The notes under the pieces were generated by a model. It searched no databases, was not told the origin of the DNA, and worked only from the letters and a program-made list of their open reading frames with translations. A DNA stretch of 57,486 nucleotides from Scatosoma sp900555925 (GTDB lineage: Bacteria; Bacillota; Clostridia; Christensenellales; Borkfalkiaceae): assembly GCA_959603585.1 (NCBI GenBank), contig CAUGYD010000011.1, positions 1-57,486 of the forward strand, given 5' to 3'. How positions within the stretch are numbered: position 1 is the stretch's first letter; each line of letters opens with the position of its first letter. Positions 43,723 through 51,455 of the stretch are shown piece after piece. The position numbers were made by a program, and so were the translations under genes.

Positions 43723-43770
43723 ATGTAGGGCGATAACCTGCCCGCCCTGCATCTAACTTTTCTTTATTTT
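43723..43770 (+). terminator. Hairpin with T-rich tail before the J-domain gene
   Basis: ATGTAGGGCG (43723-43732) pairs with CGCCCTGCAT (43743-43752) with one G-T pair, then CTAACTTTTCTTTATTTTA. Probably a terminator or attenuator. The 8-mer CCGAACGG occurs at 43679 and 43709 and again at 47225. Confidence 0.5.
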
Positions 43771-43829
43771 ACCACGACGGAGCGAAAAAGTCAATAGATT
43801 TTCAAAAATTTTTTTTAGGAGGTATACTC

Positions 43830-44324
43830 ATGATTTACAAATTTTTCAAGAATGTTGAGACGGTGGAAGAGCTTTACAGCCAATACAAAAAACTTGCTAT
43901 GCAATACCACCCCGACCACGGCGGAAGCACTGAGGACATGCAACAGATAAACGCGGAATACGACGAATTAAAAAAGCGGGTCGGAAATACGCACAAGAGC
44001 GCAACGGGTGAAACGTATCAGAGCGAAAAAGACACGAACGCGCCCGACAGATTCCGTGATATTATAAACGCCGTTATTAATTTCAATATCGATTTGGAGT
44101 TATGCGGGTGCTGGCTTTGGGCGTTCAATGCGTATTCGTGCAAAGACGAATTAAAGGGGCTCGGTTTCTTCTTCTGCTCCAAGAAAAAAGCGTGGGCATG
44201 GACAGACGAAAACCCGAAAAAGAACAAATACAAAATGACGCTTGACGAAATTCGCGAAACCTACGGAAGCGAAATTATCAAGAAACACAAGGACGAGACG
44301 AAAAAATTGACGGGAGCGGCTTAA
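43830..44324 (+). CDS. J-domain (DnaJ-like) protein of a mobile element
   Basis: 164 residues. The first 60 carry a J domain: EELYSQYKKLAMQYHPDHGG with the HPD tripeptide that stimulates DnaK ATPase, then EDMQQINAEYDELKKRV. The remainder (with NIDLELCGCWLWAFN and FFCSKKKAWAWTDENP) is unlike DnaJ and occurs in J-domain proteins of phages and plasmids. It may recruit host DnaK for replication or assembly. The ribosome site TTAGGAGG is seven bases before the ATG. First sizeable gene of the plus-strand operon. Confidence 0.88.
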   Translation: MIYKFFKNVETVEELYSQYKKLAMQYHPDHGGSTEDMQQINAEYDELKKRVGNTHKSATGETYQSEKDTNAPDRFRDIINAVINFNIDLELCGCWLWAFNAYSCKDELKGLGFFFCSKKKAWAWTDENPKKNKYKMTLDEIRETYGSEIIKKHKDETKKLTGAA

Positions 44325-44353
44325 AGCCGTTCCCGAACAAAGGAGATAAAACC

Positions 44354-44536
44354 ATGAAAGAGAAATGGCAAATATTCAGCAACTACATCAACGGCGAAAA
44401 GTTATACAGAGTCGGCAGACGAGAAAACCCCGCCGAGCCGCTCCATAGCGGAAACGTCGAATATTTCGGAGGATATACAACAAACAGAACAGAAGCGGAA
44501 GAAACCGCAAACAAATTGAACGAAAAAGACGAATAA
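44354..44536 (+). CDS. 60-residue hypothetical protein
   Basis: Starts MKEKWQIFSNYINGEKLYRV, with ribosome site AAAGGAG nine bases before the ATG. Beta-rich N-terminal half and a helical, acidic end (AEETANKLNEKDE). Small proteins with this opening are common next to J-domain genes on Firmicutes phages. The function is unknown. Confidence 0.65.
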   Translation: MKEKWQIFSNYINGEKLYRVGRRENPAEPLHSGNVEYFGGYTTNRTEAEETANKLNEKDE

Positions 44537-44544
44537 CCCAAAAG

Positions 44545-44780
44545 CCGACCGCGGGCGGCCAATCCCGCGGAAAGGAGATAAAACCATGAAAGAAAAATTT
44601 ACAATTCTTTTCGACACCGACGACGGGCAAAAAGAAATACAATGCACCGCGGACGAATTGGAGCGGGTAAAAAGCGAAATAAAAACGCTTTACGGCGAAT
44701 TTTCAATAAACACAATCAGCCGAACAAACTAACACCACAACCGACCGCGGGCGGTTAATCCCGCGGAAAGGAGATAAAAA
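44545..44780 (+). repeat. Duplicated hairpin plus ribosome-site cassette
   Basis: The same cassette occurs at 44545-44583 and 44741-44779: CCGACCGCGGG, a short loop, CCCGCGG, then AAAGGAGATAAAA and a start codon. CCGCGGG and CCCGCGG form a 7-bp hairpin ending directly before the ribosome site (44549-44570 and 44745-44766). Each copy serves one downstream gene (44586 and 44784). Confidence 0.7.
44586..44732 (+). CDS. 48-residue hypothetical protein
   Basis: A short frame beginning MKEKFTILFDTDDGQKEIQC, preceded by the hairpin-AAAGGAG cassette. The first half is beta-like, the second a helix (ELERVKSEIKTLYG). Start and spacing match its neighbours, so I regard it as real. The function is unknown. 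Confidence 0.6.
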   Translation: MKEKFTILFDTDDGQKEIQCTADELERVKSEIKTLYGEFSINTISRTN

Positions 44781-44783
44781 ATC

Positions 44784-45254
44784 ATGAAAACGCTTGAAAG
44801 CCTGTTTCGACGTTTCGGAAGTCCCGCGGAGGAAATGAACGAAAGCATATACATACACGGCATGCGGGCGGACTGTATCAAAGATATGAAGCATATCCAA
44901 AGCGAGGACGAACGCGCCCGGCGGACGATTTCCGAAATGCTGGAATATATCGAAACGCTGAAAGAGTACCGCAAAACGCTTTTCGCCCGCGCACAGGAGA
45001 TTTGCGCCGCGTCGTATCGTTTGCAAATAAAAATCAAACGAAGTATAGACTGTTGGTACAAGAAAAAATATTATACCGTTACACTGTCGAAGATATACGA
45101 CGAAGCCGCGCACATGACCCCCGATAACATCATAGAGGAAACTTTTGAAGGGAAAGAACGCGCAAAGGCTCTGAAACGGTTTGAAGCACTCCGAAAAGAG
45201 TACCCGAACACGGAAGCCATAAAAGAAATAGACAAATACCAATGGGAGAGGTAG
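44784..45254 (+). CDS. Hypothetical helical protein
   Basis: 156 residues, strongly helical and charged, with probable coiled-coil parts (ERARRTISEMLEYIETLKEY and ERAKALKRFEALRKEY). No domain is recognised. The second hairpin-AAAGGAG cassette stands before the ATG. Co-directional with the J-domain gene. Confidence 0.65.
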   Translation: MKTLESLFRRFGSPAEEMNESIYIHGMRADCIKDMKHIQSEDERARRTISEMLEYIETLKEYRKTLFARAQEICAASYRLQIKIKRSIDCWYKKKYYTVTLSKIYDEAAHMTPDNIIEETFEGKERAKALKRFEALRKEYPNTEAIKEIDKYQWER

Positions 45255-45303
45255 AAAACAATCCGCTGACCTATCGGCGAAACGGGGAAAGGAATAAAAA
45301 ATT

Positions 45304-45561
45304 ATGACGATAAAAAAATTTATGGAAAGCAACAAAGCCCTTGACAACAATTTTACAAACCCCGACGGGGAAATTTTTTCCGAAACCATGGCAGAATGTA
45401 CGAGCGTTTGGAGCAACGCTGCGGCAAAAGGCTATGTAATTAGAGCCGCGCAACACTTAAAAATGAACCGCGAACAAATAAAAACATTGCTTATACGTAT
45501 GGAATGGGCTTTTAATGATTTGACGATAGAAGAAGCTGAAAAAGTCTACAACGATTTTTAA
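45304..45561 (+). CDS. 85-residue hypothetical protein
   Basis: Starts MTIKKFMESNKALDNN with GGAAAGGAA upstream. Helical and soluble, with a repeated-helix look in MNREQIKTLLIRMEWAFND. No domain recognised. Confidence 0.6.
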   Translation: MTIKKFMESNKALDNNFTNPDGEIFSETMAECTSVWSNAAAKGYVIRAAQHLKMNREQIKTLLIRMEWAFNDLTIEEAEKVYNDF

Positions 45562-45576
45562 GGAGGAAAACAAAAA

Positions 45577-45753
45577 ATGACGACATACGGAACAATAGAA
45601 ATAATTTTATTACGGCTTTCAATCCTTGCCACGAACAATCGCGGGAAAACCTTGGCGGAATTTGAAACAGAAACCCGCCGAAGAATATACGAAGAAAATA
45701 AACGCCGAGAGCGTGAAGCGTGGGAAAAAGCATGGAACCAACTCAACAACTAA
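45577..45753 (+). CDS. 58-residue hypothetical protein
   Basis: A short frame beginning MTTYGTIEIILLRLS, with ribosome site AAGGAGG ten bases upstream. The C-terminal half is a basic-acidic helix (RRRIYEENKRREREAWEKA). Last gene of the plus-strand operon, five bases before its terminator. Confidence 0.6.
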   Translation: MTTYGTIEIILLRLSILATNNRGKTLAEFETETRRRIYEENKRREREAWEKAWNQLNN

Positions 45754-45757
45754 CCCC

Positions 45758-45790
45758 AAAGGACGGGTTTTCCCGTCCTTTTCTCTTGTG
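45758..45790 (+). terminator. Intrinsic terminator of the small-gene operon
   Basis: AAAGGACGGG (45758-45767), loop TTTT, CCCGTCCTTT (45772-45781), then TCTCTT. It separates the plus-strand operon from the convergent minus-strand block; 45790-45915 holds nothing I can name. Confidence 0.85.
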
Positions 45791-45915
45791 CCCTACGCCC
45801 AAAGCCACTACCCAAGAGCCGCCGTTCGGCGGGGTGAATGTCGCTTTTCCCCGGATTGCAAAAAATGCTACAAACCTTTATATAAAAGGATTATAGAAAG
45901 TCGGAAGTTTTAATT

Positions 45916-46974
45916 TCACTTTTTCCACTTCGGCATAAAACCGTAATATTCTATTGCTTTCCTCTGCAATTCCTGTAATAACATGCTTCTGAAACTATGC
46001 GTATCTTTCGGGTCGTCTTTCTCTATCCCGATATAGGGCACATTGTATTGTTTATACAAATCTTCTTTCTCTTTCCTGTCCTCTAAATATTTTTGCGTTT
46101 TCATGCCCCAATATTCTATGTAAATGCCTTGTTCCGAACCGATAATCGGAATAAACCAATCGCATTTTTTGCGTTCGTAAACAAATTCCGTAATCGGCTG
46201 TTCGTAAGCATGTAAAATTCCTGCGTTCCATAAAATATCGTCTATCGCCTGTTCCATGGAACTTTTAACCATGTGCCCGTCGATAGTCGGATATATATTG
46301 GATTTCTGTTCGTCCTTTTCTGTTACGGCAGGAGAAATTTCAGGAGCGTTCTCTTTCGGTTTTTTACTTTCTATCAATCTCGTTACGTCTGATTCCATTT
46401 TATCCGTCAAAGACGAATCGGAATTTGTTTGTTGATTTTGTAAAGCAATAGCTATCAATTTATTACAGTTACTTTTGACGGAATCGAAATTTTTCATGCG
46501 AAAAATAACGTCTTTGAGATTATAATAATAATCCCGAAATTCGTTCATACGGCTGTTTTTATTCAATCCGTCCATATAATCGAGAGTTTCGTAATAACAG
46601 TCTTTACACTGTAAATGTCCGTTTTTAGTAGGTTCTCCGCAAACTATACACACCGTACGTGCAGGGGAGGGGGTAATTATATCTTTGGAAGCGTTCTCTT
46701 CAACGTCGTCCCAAAGCGTTGCGGAATTTATTTTACCATAAAGCCATTGACCGCGCAGTTCTTCGGGAATATCATTCTTGTCTTTATTCAAAATGAGATT
46801 TGTTTTTGTATCATAAAAAAGGTCGTATAAAAGAAAAGCACCATTATAAGGTCGAAGTTCGATTTTACCTTCTTTTAACTCACCGGCATGTTTTCTGCAC
46901 AAACCGTCTTTTCTTTCATGTCCCATATAAGAACTTGTCGGTTGACCGCAAATAGGGCAAACAGAATTTTTCAT
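45916..46974 (-). CDS. Zinc-ribbon protein with PD-(D/E)xK-like nuclease domain, own promoter
   Basis: 352 residues from ATG 46974 (AAGGAG eight bases upstream); the longer open frame to 47301 lies in the noncoding hairpin region. Two Cys-rich N-terminal modules are visible: CPICGQPTSSYMGHERKDGLC and CIVCGEPTKNGHLQCKDC. The C-terminal domain has KKCDWFIPIIG, then GIYIEYWGMKTQKYLEDRKEK, a D...ExY...K pattern like the PD-(D/E)xK nuclease fold. A consensus promoter lies directly upstream. It may cut or bind nucleic acid, as a defence or superinfection gene or as a regulator. The nuclease call is by motif pattern only. Confidence 0.65.
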   Translation of the reverse strand: MKNSVCPICGQPTSSYMGHERKDGLCRKHAGELKEGKIELRPYNGAFLLYDLFYDTKTNLILNKDKNDIPEELRGQWLYGKINSATLWDDVEENASKDIITPSPARTVCIVCGEPTKNGHLQCKDCYYETLDYMDGLNKNSRMNEFRDYYYNLKDVIFRMKNFDSVKSNCNKLIAIALQNQQTNSDSSLTDKMESDVTRLIESKKPKENAPEISPAVTEKDEQKSNIYPTIDGHMVKSSMEQAIDDILWNAGILHAYEQPITEFVYERKKCDWFIPIIGSEQGIYIEYWGMKTQKYLEDRKEKEDLYKQYNVPYIGIEKDDPKDTHSFRSMLLQELQRKAIEYYGFMPKWKK

Positions 46975-47002
46975 AATTCGGCTCCTTATATTCAATAAAA
47001 AA

Positions 47003-47031
47003 AGTATAACAAAAAATAATCTGTTTGTCAA
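47003..47031 (-). promoter_or_regulatory. Promoter of the zinc-ribbon/nuclease-like gene
   Basis: On the minus strand TTGACA (47031-47026) and TATACT (47008-47003) are 17 bases apart. The start codon at 46974 follows 29 bases later. Confidence 0.88.
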
Positions 47032-47140
47032 TAAAAACAAAAAGAAGAATAACAAATTCTGTTGCGACGTCGCAACGGATTTTACGTGAGAATAGAAAAT
47101 GCGGAAAGGCTTATGAAGAAAGGGAAAGAAAGAAAAAAGA

Positions 47141-47209
47141 GTATACCGCGCCCCCTTGTCTATACGAGCCGCCGCGCTCCGCGCGGCGGGACACGGGGGC
47201 GCGGTATAC
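47141..47209. repeat. Very long hairpin in the rep-proximal noncoding region (candidate origin)
   Basis: GTATACCGCGCCCCC (47141-47155) pairs with GGGGGCGCGGTATAC (47195-47209), and TGTC (47157-47160) with GACA (47190-47193). At the tip CCGCCGCGC (47169-47177) pairs with GCGCGGCGG (47181-47189) over a three-base loop. That is about 28 pairs in all, very rich in G+C, with no T run on either side. The 474 bases between rep (ends 47449) and the next gene (starts 46974) hold no gene. A rolling-circle origin or a phage packaging signal is the natural reading. Confidence 0.75.
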
Positions 47210-47268
47210 CCCCGACGAAACACCCCGAACGGCCGTTTTTTTCGGTGAAAAAATACCGCCGCCATACC

Positions 47269-47292
47269 ATAGCGGCAAGGTTTTGCCGCTAT
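47269..47292. repeat. Second perfect hairpin next to rep
   Basis: ATAGCGGCAA (47269-47278), loop GGTT, TTGCCGCTAT (47283-47292). It lies between the long hairpin and the end of rep and probably belongs to the same origin region. Confidence 0.65.
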
Positions 47293-47448
47293 CCCGCTCA
47301 AAAGTCTTGCCGTGTTCGGGTATATGCGGGCTGTTTATGTCGGATTTATGGCAGTTCGGGCGGGGGATTATTTTTCCCGACAACGCAAAATCGCGCCGTA
47401 TGGAAGCCATAGGCGTTTTCAGTCGGTGTATTCGGTTTTGTTCGTATA

Positions 47449-48390
47449 TCAGGAAATCAGCGCCTTCGGCGGTTGCTTATAAGTCTGTATATCCCGTTCC
47501 CAATCTATGACGTTATCGAAAAGCACCCATTTCGGGACATAGGCATTTTCCAATTCCGCCGCAAATACACTGTCATTCAGGGTTTTGTTGATTTCCGTGG
47601 GGATTCCGCGGCTGTATACTATCCGTTCGTCCGTTTTTCTCAGATATTTCAAAAGATATTCCACCGTTTCGCCTTGGTGCATTTGCGCAATGTTCAATTC
47701 TTTGAAATCGCTCTTGCCGAATTTACGGTCAAAAAAGCTGTTCGGATAAGTTTCTATTATCCGGCCTTCCTTTTTGCTGTATTCGCGTTTTTTCGTTATA
47801 GAGCCAATCATTTGTCCCGCGGGGACATATAAGAGACAATGAAAATGCAGTCTGCCGTTTGCTTCGCCGCGCTCGAATACGCCCATATATTTCCAGCCCC
47901 GCCGCGTATGCAGATTGGCGAGGCATTTACGGAGTTTCTTTTTGAAGCTCTCTTCCGTATGCGTTCCGTCTCGATATGTAAACGTTACGAAATAATTCCA
48001 GCGATTCAAGTATGCTTTTCTGCGGAAGCGTTTTTCTCTCTGCCATAAATTCCGCTCTTTCCGTTCCACGTTTTCATATACATACTTGTCAAGGTTCGGA
48101 TAATAGGGGAAACTGTCCTGCATATTCATGATAATAAACTCCGAGAGCTTTTTTATCCGCGCTTCTTTCGTTTGGTCTTTGTTTCGGTCTATCAAGGTCT
48201 TAGAAGCCATATCGTAAAGACTTTCAAAGAGTTCGTCTACTTGCGTGACGATTTTGTCCCGAGACTTTCGGGGATTGCCTTTTACCGCTTCCCGCGCGAT
48301 ATAATGACTTCCGTCGTTATAGATTTTATAAAGTTTATCGAACGGACAAAAAGTATTGTCCGACAATACGCTCAATACAGGTAAACTCAT
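47449..48390 (-). CDS. HUH rolling-circle replication initiator (Rep)
   Basis: 313 residues from ATG 48390 (GAGG eight bases upstream). The three RCR motifs are in order: FVTFTYRDG near residue 133, the metal-binding HFH in NGRLHFHCLLYVP near residue 182, and the nucleophile tyrosine in EYLLKYLRK near residue 245. Rep nicks the plus strand at the origin and starts rolling-circle replication. The type resembles the initiators of Firmicutes inoviruses and small ssDNA phages. It reads with the Zot gene and is followed by the hairpin region. Confidence 0.88.
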   Translation of the reverse strand: MSLPVLSVLSDNTFCPFDKLYKIYNDGSHYIAREAVKGNPRKSRDKIVTQVDELFESLYDMASKTLIDRNKDQTKEARIKKLSEFIIMNMQDSFPYYPNLDKYVYENVERKERNLWQREKRFRRKAYLNRWNYFVTFTYRDGTHTEESFKKKLRKCLANLHTRRGWKYMGVFERGEANGRLHFHCLLYVPAGQMIGSITKKREYSKKEGRIIETYPNSFFDRKFGKSDFKELNIAQMHQGETVEYLLKYLRKTDERIVYSRGIPTEINKTLNDSVFAAELENAYVPKWVLFDNVIDWERDIQTYKQPPKALIS

Positions 48391-48403
48391 ATTTACAACC
48401 TCG

Positions 48404-48631
48404 TTATCCGATTTGTTTTGCTTTTCGTTCTTCCGCCGCGTCATGGTATCCGGTCATTACACCTTTGAAAAACCAATCCCCGCGTCGGGCAAGCGGTTTT
48501 ACATTGTCTATGATACTTCGGATCAACGTACGCATTTCATAATCGGCGGAAAAATAGCTTTGATATAAATCTACTCCGAATACATATCCGCCGTAGAATG
48601 TTCCTTGAATCTTATCTTTTATCTTCTGCAT
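48404..48631 (-). CDS. Small hypothetical protein between zot and rep
   Basis: 75 residues from ATG 48631 (GAGG eight bases upstream). Starts MQKIKDKIQGTFYGGYVFG; soluble, with an internal Arg-rich ARRGDWFFKGV. It could be an ssDNA-binding (pV-like) protein by position and size, but no OB-fold signature is evident. Confidence 0.6.
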   Translation of the reverse strand: MQKIKDKIQGTFYGGYVFGVDLYQSYFSADYEMRTLIRSIIDNVKPLARRGDWFFKGVMTGYHDAAEERKAKQIG

Positions 48632-48641
48632 GCCTTTTTCC

Positions 48642-50891
48642 TCAATCATTGAATCCGGGAATATCCGCGGGGTCGTACCCGTCAAATTTTATAGGTTCAG
48701 GTTCGGCAACAAACGTTTTTTTCGAAAGAGAATTTTTCTCCATAGCCTTGGCCAAATCGTTCTGGAAATGGCTGTGCTGTAAACTCAATTCTTCGTTCGT
48801 CGCCATTTTAGCGGCGTATTCGGGTAAATCGTCAATGCCGATACGATTGATTTCCGCACGGGTTTCAAATATTCCCGAAAGACAGTTCGTGGCGTATCGC
48901 CCCGACCAAATCTTTTTATCCTGTCGGAAATATTTACGTTTCTTTATGTTTCCGTTCATGCGCCCGCTTTCTACTTCCAAATCCAATACCGCACTGCCGA
49001 AAGTATTGTAAATCCGCGCATAACGGCGTTGTATGGCTGAGGTGATATTTTTTAACAGATACATGGATAAAGTGCAGTCGCCGCGGAGATAATTGTATTT
49101 TGTGTAAAGGTTATCAAATTTCGATTTCAGCCATAAAAAGGCGAGTTCGAAAAACCAAAACGGAGCAAAGAAGGGCAGAAGGGGAACGCTGTCGCCCTTT
49201 TCTGCGATATACACGATTTCTCCGAGTTCCCGTCCGCCTGCGCCCCAATCTTCCGGACGCTGCAAATCCGCTAAAATTTTTATGAACACCCGATTTCCGA
49301 TAACTACCGCATGACGGGACATTTTAAGCAATACGTTGAATAAATCGTTCTTTTGGTTACATTCGTCCGCGTTTCTTTTCACCTCCTGCAATTCGGGAGA
49401 GTTTTTACATTCCTTGTCTATCTCCGTAATCACGTATACGCCGAATCCGAAAGCGTTTCTGTTCGGATTGTTTTCTATCATGACTTTTCCGAGCCGTAAC
49501 ATATCGTAATCAATGATATGGGAATGACGGGAAAAACTGTCTGTCAGTCTGCTGTCGCGTTTGAAAAAATCGGTGTTCCAAAGCGGAAAATTGCCGAGGT
49601 CGGAAATGAGATTATCCGAACGGATAGAATAGTTTGAAATAATAAGAGAACACTGTCTTGTATAAATGACGAAAGCGCAAGCGTAATCGTCCAACACCTG
49701 CCACACGTCCGTCACTTCGAGTGCGTTGTCATAAGTAAGACCGTAACGCCCGTAATCATAACCGAAAATCTTTTCCCTGCAAGGGGATTTCAGCCAACGG
49801 CGGTATTTCTTTTTCAGCCACCTTCGGCAACTCCACGGGTCATAGACTACATGGAATAAGATTGCTCTTTTAAGTTCGTCCTCAAAGTTCCGCCAAGGAA
49901 AATTGGGGAATTTCATATCGGATTCGAGAATGACTTCAAAAGCCGTATCCCGAAGTTCTACTTCTGCGGATAAAGCCATATCGGTAATGAGAGCGGTTTT
50001 CCCCGCGCCCATTTCTCCGTAAACCACAGTCACTACGCCGCGTTCGTTGATAAAGCCTCTGTTTCTTCTCTCCCTGTGATTCAGTTCGTTATAGCCTATC
50101 TTTCGGCTCATATATTCCAAACCGATTATCCCCGCAAGTATCAGCCCCCAAAGCGGCAGAAAGTCGATTATCGTCCAAACGTCGAAAAAGAGTTTATAGA
50201 TTTGTCGGTAGATACTCCCGAAATCGAACGATACCACGAAATAGAGATAAAAGGCGATAAATTCGATAACTATGGTAAAGAGATTGAAATAAAAAGCCCA
50301 AAGGCAAGCCCAGATTTTGAGGTATACGGGAGTTGTTTTAATAAAGTCGATAAATCCCCCGACAAAACGTTTGACGGGGCGATAGGTCACGTCAGAGAGT
50401 TTCTTGAACGCTTTCAAGGGCTTGCTTTCTTTCCCGTGGTCGGTATTCGTCTTTTTCAAGTATCTGCGGAACAACAGCCATAAAATAAGGACGGCGGGAA
50501 GAAGAATCAACAGCGCATAGGAAAGATATTTCAAGCCGTAAGCGATAGAGGAGAGATACGAAAGGAAATTGTCCTTGCTTACGAACAGTTTCCAATAATC
50601 AGACCATTTATTTTTGAAGTCGTTGAAATTGTCGGGGATAGGAACGGAAGGAGAGGAGGGGGAAGACGGGCGGAGAAAATCGAAGAAAGGGATTTTCGGA
50701 TAGTTGTTGACGGTGGGGGATATGTTGTGTTCGATTTGAAAAATCTCACAGAAATAATAAGCGACAGACAAGCCGAAATCCCGAACACTCTCGACGAGTC
50801 TGCCGAGCGAGTTCGGGAAGAAGAATATACACGCGATAAAACCGAGTGTTATCGTTATGGCTATGTAATGCCGATAGTTAATCCGTTTCAT
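48642..50891 (-). CDS. Zot/pI-like filamentous phage assembly ATPase with N-terminal membrane domain
   Basis: 749 residues. Walker A GEMGAGKT is at 292-299 within VVTVVYGEMGAGKTAL, and a Walker B-like VYVITEIDKE near 485, as in Zot/gene I proteins of inoviruses, which extrude the virion through the membrane. Unlike the classical form of about 350-450 residues with a single helix after the ATPase, here four or five hydrophobic segments (about 8-26, 118-147, 195-232, 250-267) precede the ATPase. A long C-terminal region follows. No secretin-like pIV gene is seen, as expected for a single-membrane host. The start overlaps the upstream small gene. Confidence 0.85.
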   Translation of the reverse strand: MKRINYRHYIAITITLGFIACIFFFPNSLGRLVESVRDFGLSVAYYFCEIFQIEHNISPTVNNYPKIPFFDFLRPSSPSSPSVPIPDNFNDFKNKWSDYWKLFVSKDNFLSYLSSIAYGLKYLSYALLILLPAVLILWLLFRRYLKKTNTDHGKESKPLKAFKKLSDVTYRPVKRFVGGFIDFIKTTPVYLKIWACLWAFYFNLFTIVIEFIAFYLYFVVSFDFGSIYRQIYKLFFDVWTIIDFLPLWGLILAGIIGLEYMSRKIGYNELNHRERRNRGFINERGVVTVVYGEMGAGKTALITDMALSAEVELRDTAFEVILESDMKFPNFPWRNFEDELKRAILFHVVYDPWSCRRWLKKKYRRWLKSPCREKIFGYDYGRYGLTYDNALEVTDVWQVLDDYACAFVIYTRQCSLIISNYSIRSDNLISDLGNFPLWNTDFFKRDSRLTDSFSRHSHIIDYDMLRLGKVMIENNPNRNAFGFGVYVITEIDKECKNSPELQEVKRNADECNQKNDLFNVLLKMSRHAVVIGNRVFIKILADLQRPEDWGAGGRELGEIVYIAEKGDSVPLLPFFAPFWFFELAFLWLKSKFDNLYTKYNYLRGDCTLSMYLLKNITSAIQRRYARIYNTFGSAVLDLEVESGRMNGNIKKRKYFRQDKKIWSGRYATNCLSGIFETRAEINRIGIDDLPEYAAKMATNEELSLQHSHFQNDLAKAMEKNSLSKKTFVAEPEPIKFDGYDPADIPGFND

Positions 50892-50980
50892 ACCTCACAA
50901 CCCGTAAAAACAAAATAGCCTATAATGGCGGCGATAAGTAAAACCAACAATATCCGTAATACTTTTTTGAAAATCTTCAT
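50888..50980 (-). CDS. 30-residue one-helix membrane peptide upstream of zot
   Basis: The frame begins MKIFKKVLRILLVLLIAAII, is almost entirely one membrane helix and ends VFTGCEV. Its stop overlaps the zot start (ATGA). Tiny one-helix proteins in this position of filamentous phages are minor coat proteins. A lipobox-like TGC near the end is also possible. Confidence 0.55.
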   Translation of the reverse strand: MKIFKKVLRILLVLLIAAIIGYFVFTGCEV

Positions 50981-51019
50981 GTTCTTCTGCCTTTTTCCAT
51001 AACGTCGTGGAAATTCGAT

Positions 51020-51256
51020 TTACTGCACCGCGCCATCGTACTGCTTTTGTAACCAATCCATGGCTTCGCCTATGCCGTTAAAAATCATATCCGTTGCGGT
51101 AACTATCCAAATAACATAAACCTTGTATCTGTTTTTGTTCATGCGGTGGATAGCCGAGCCGAGAATGTCTCCGCAAGGACCGAATACGGCGGTTTGTTTG
51201 TCCGATTCCAACCAAAACCATTTGCTTTGACCGTTGATTCTGATATATTTATTCAT
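51020..51256 (-). CDS. 78-residue hypothetical protein
   Basis: Starts MNKYIRINGQSKWFWLESD, with GGTGAGCTGAC upstream. Beta-rich with a hydrophobic stretch YKVYVIWIVTATDMIFNGI that may be buried or membrane-associated. It lies two bases after the next upstream gene. The function is unknown. Confidence 0.6.
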   Translation of the reverse strand: MNKYIRINGQSKWFWLESDKQTAVFGPCGDILGSAIHRMNKNRYKVYVIWIVTATDMIFNGIGEAMDWLQKQYDGAVQ

Positions 51257-51257
51257 G

Positions 51258-51455
51258 TCAGCTCACCTCGCGGGATATATGAGTTATTTTATCGTCCTGT
51301 ATCTGAATGAGATAATAAAAGCCTTTATAGGAAGCCTGAACGGTATAAAGGTTTGGCGTTTCCCATACGGCGTTACGAATAGTGATAAAATTCGGACGGG
51401 TGCCCAACATATACGCGATTTTACTTTTCAGTTTCTTTTCTTCCGTTTTCGTCAT
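51258..51455 (-). CDS. 65-residue hypothetical protein
   Basis: ATG 51455 (MTKTEEKKLKSKIAYML) has GAGG nine bases upstream and is preferred to ATG 51470. A basic N-terminal helix is followed by a small beta domain (LYTVQASYKGFYYLIQIQDD). It overlaps the 3' end of the one-helix protein gene upstream. The function is unknown. Confidence 0.6.
   Translation of the reverse strand: MTKTEEKKLKSKIAYMLGTRPNFITIRNAVWETPNLYTVQASYKGFYYLIQIQDDKITHISREVS

Noticed and set aside
44354..45753. Reading the small-gene operon as a toxin-antitoxin set
   Set aside because: No toxin or antitoxin motif is visible; the genes look like phage or plasmid accessory genes.
46975..47301. 109-codon N-terminal extension of the zinc-ribbon/nuclease-like protein
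   Set aside because: It crosses the promoter and the long hairpin and is low-complexity; ATG 46974 has a proper ribosome site and starts at the Cys module.
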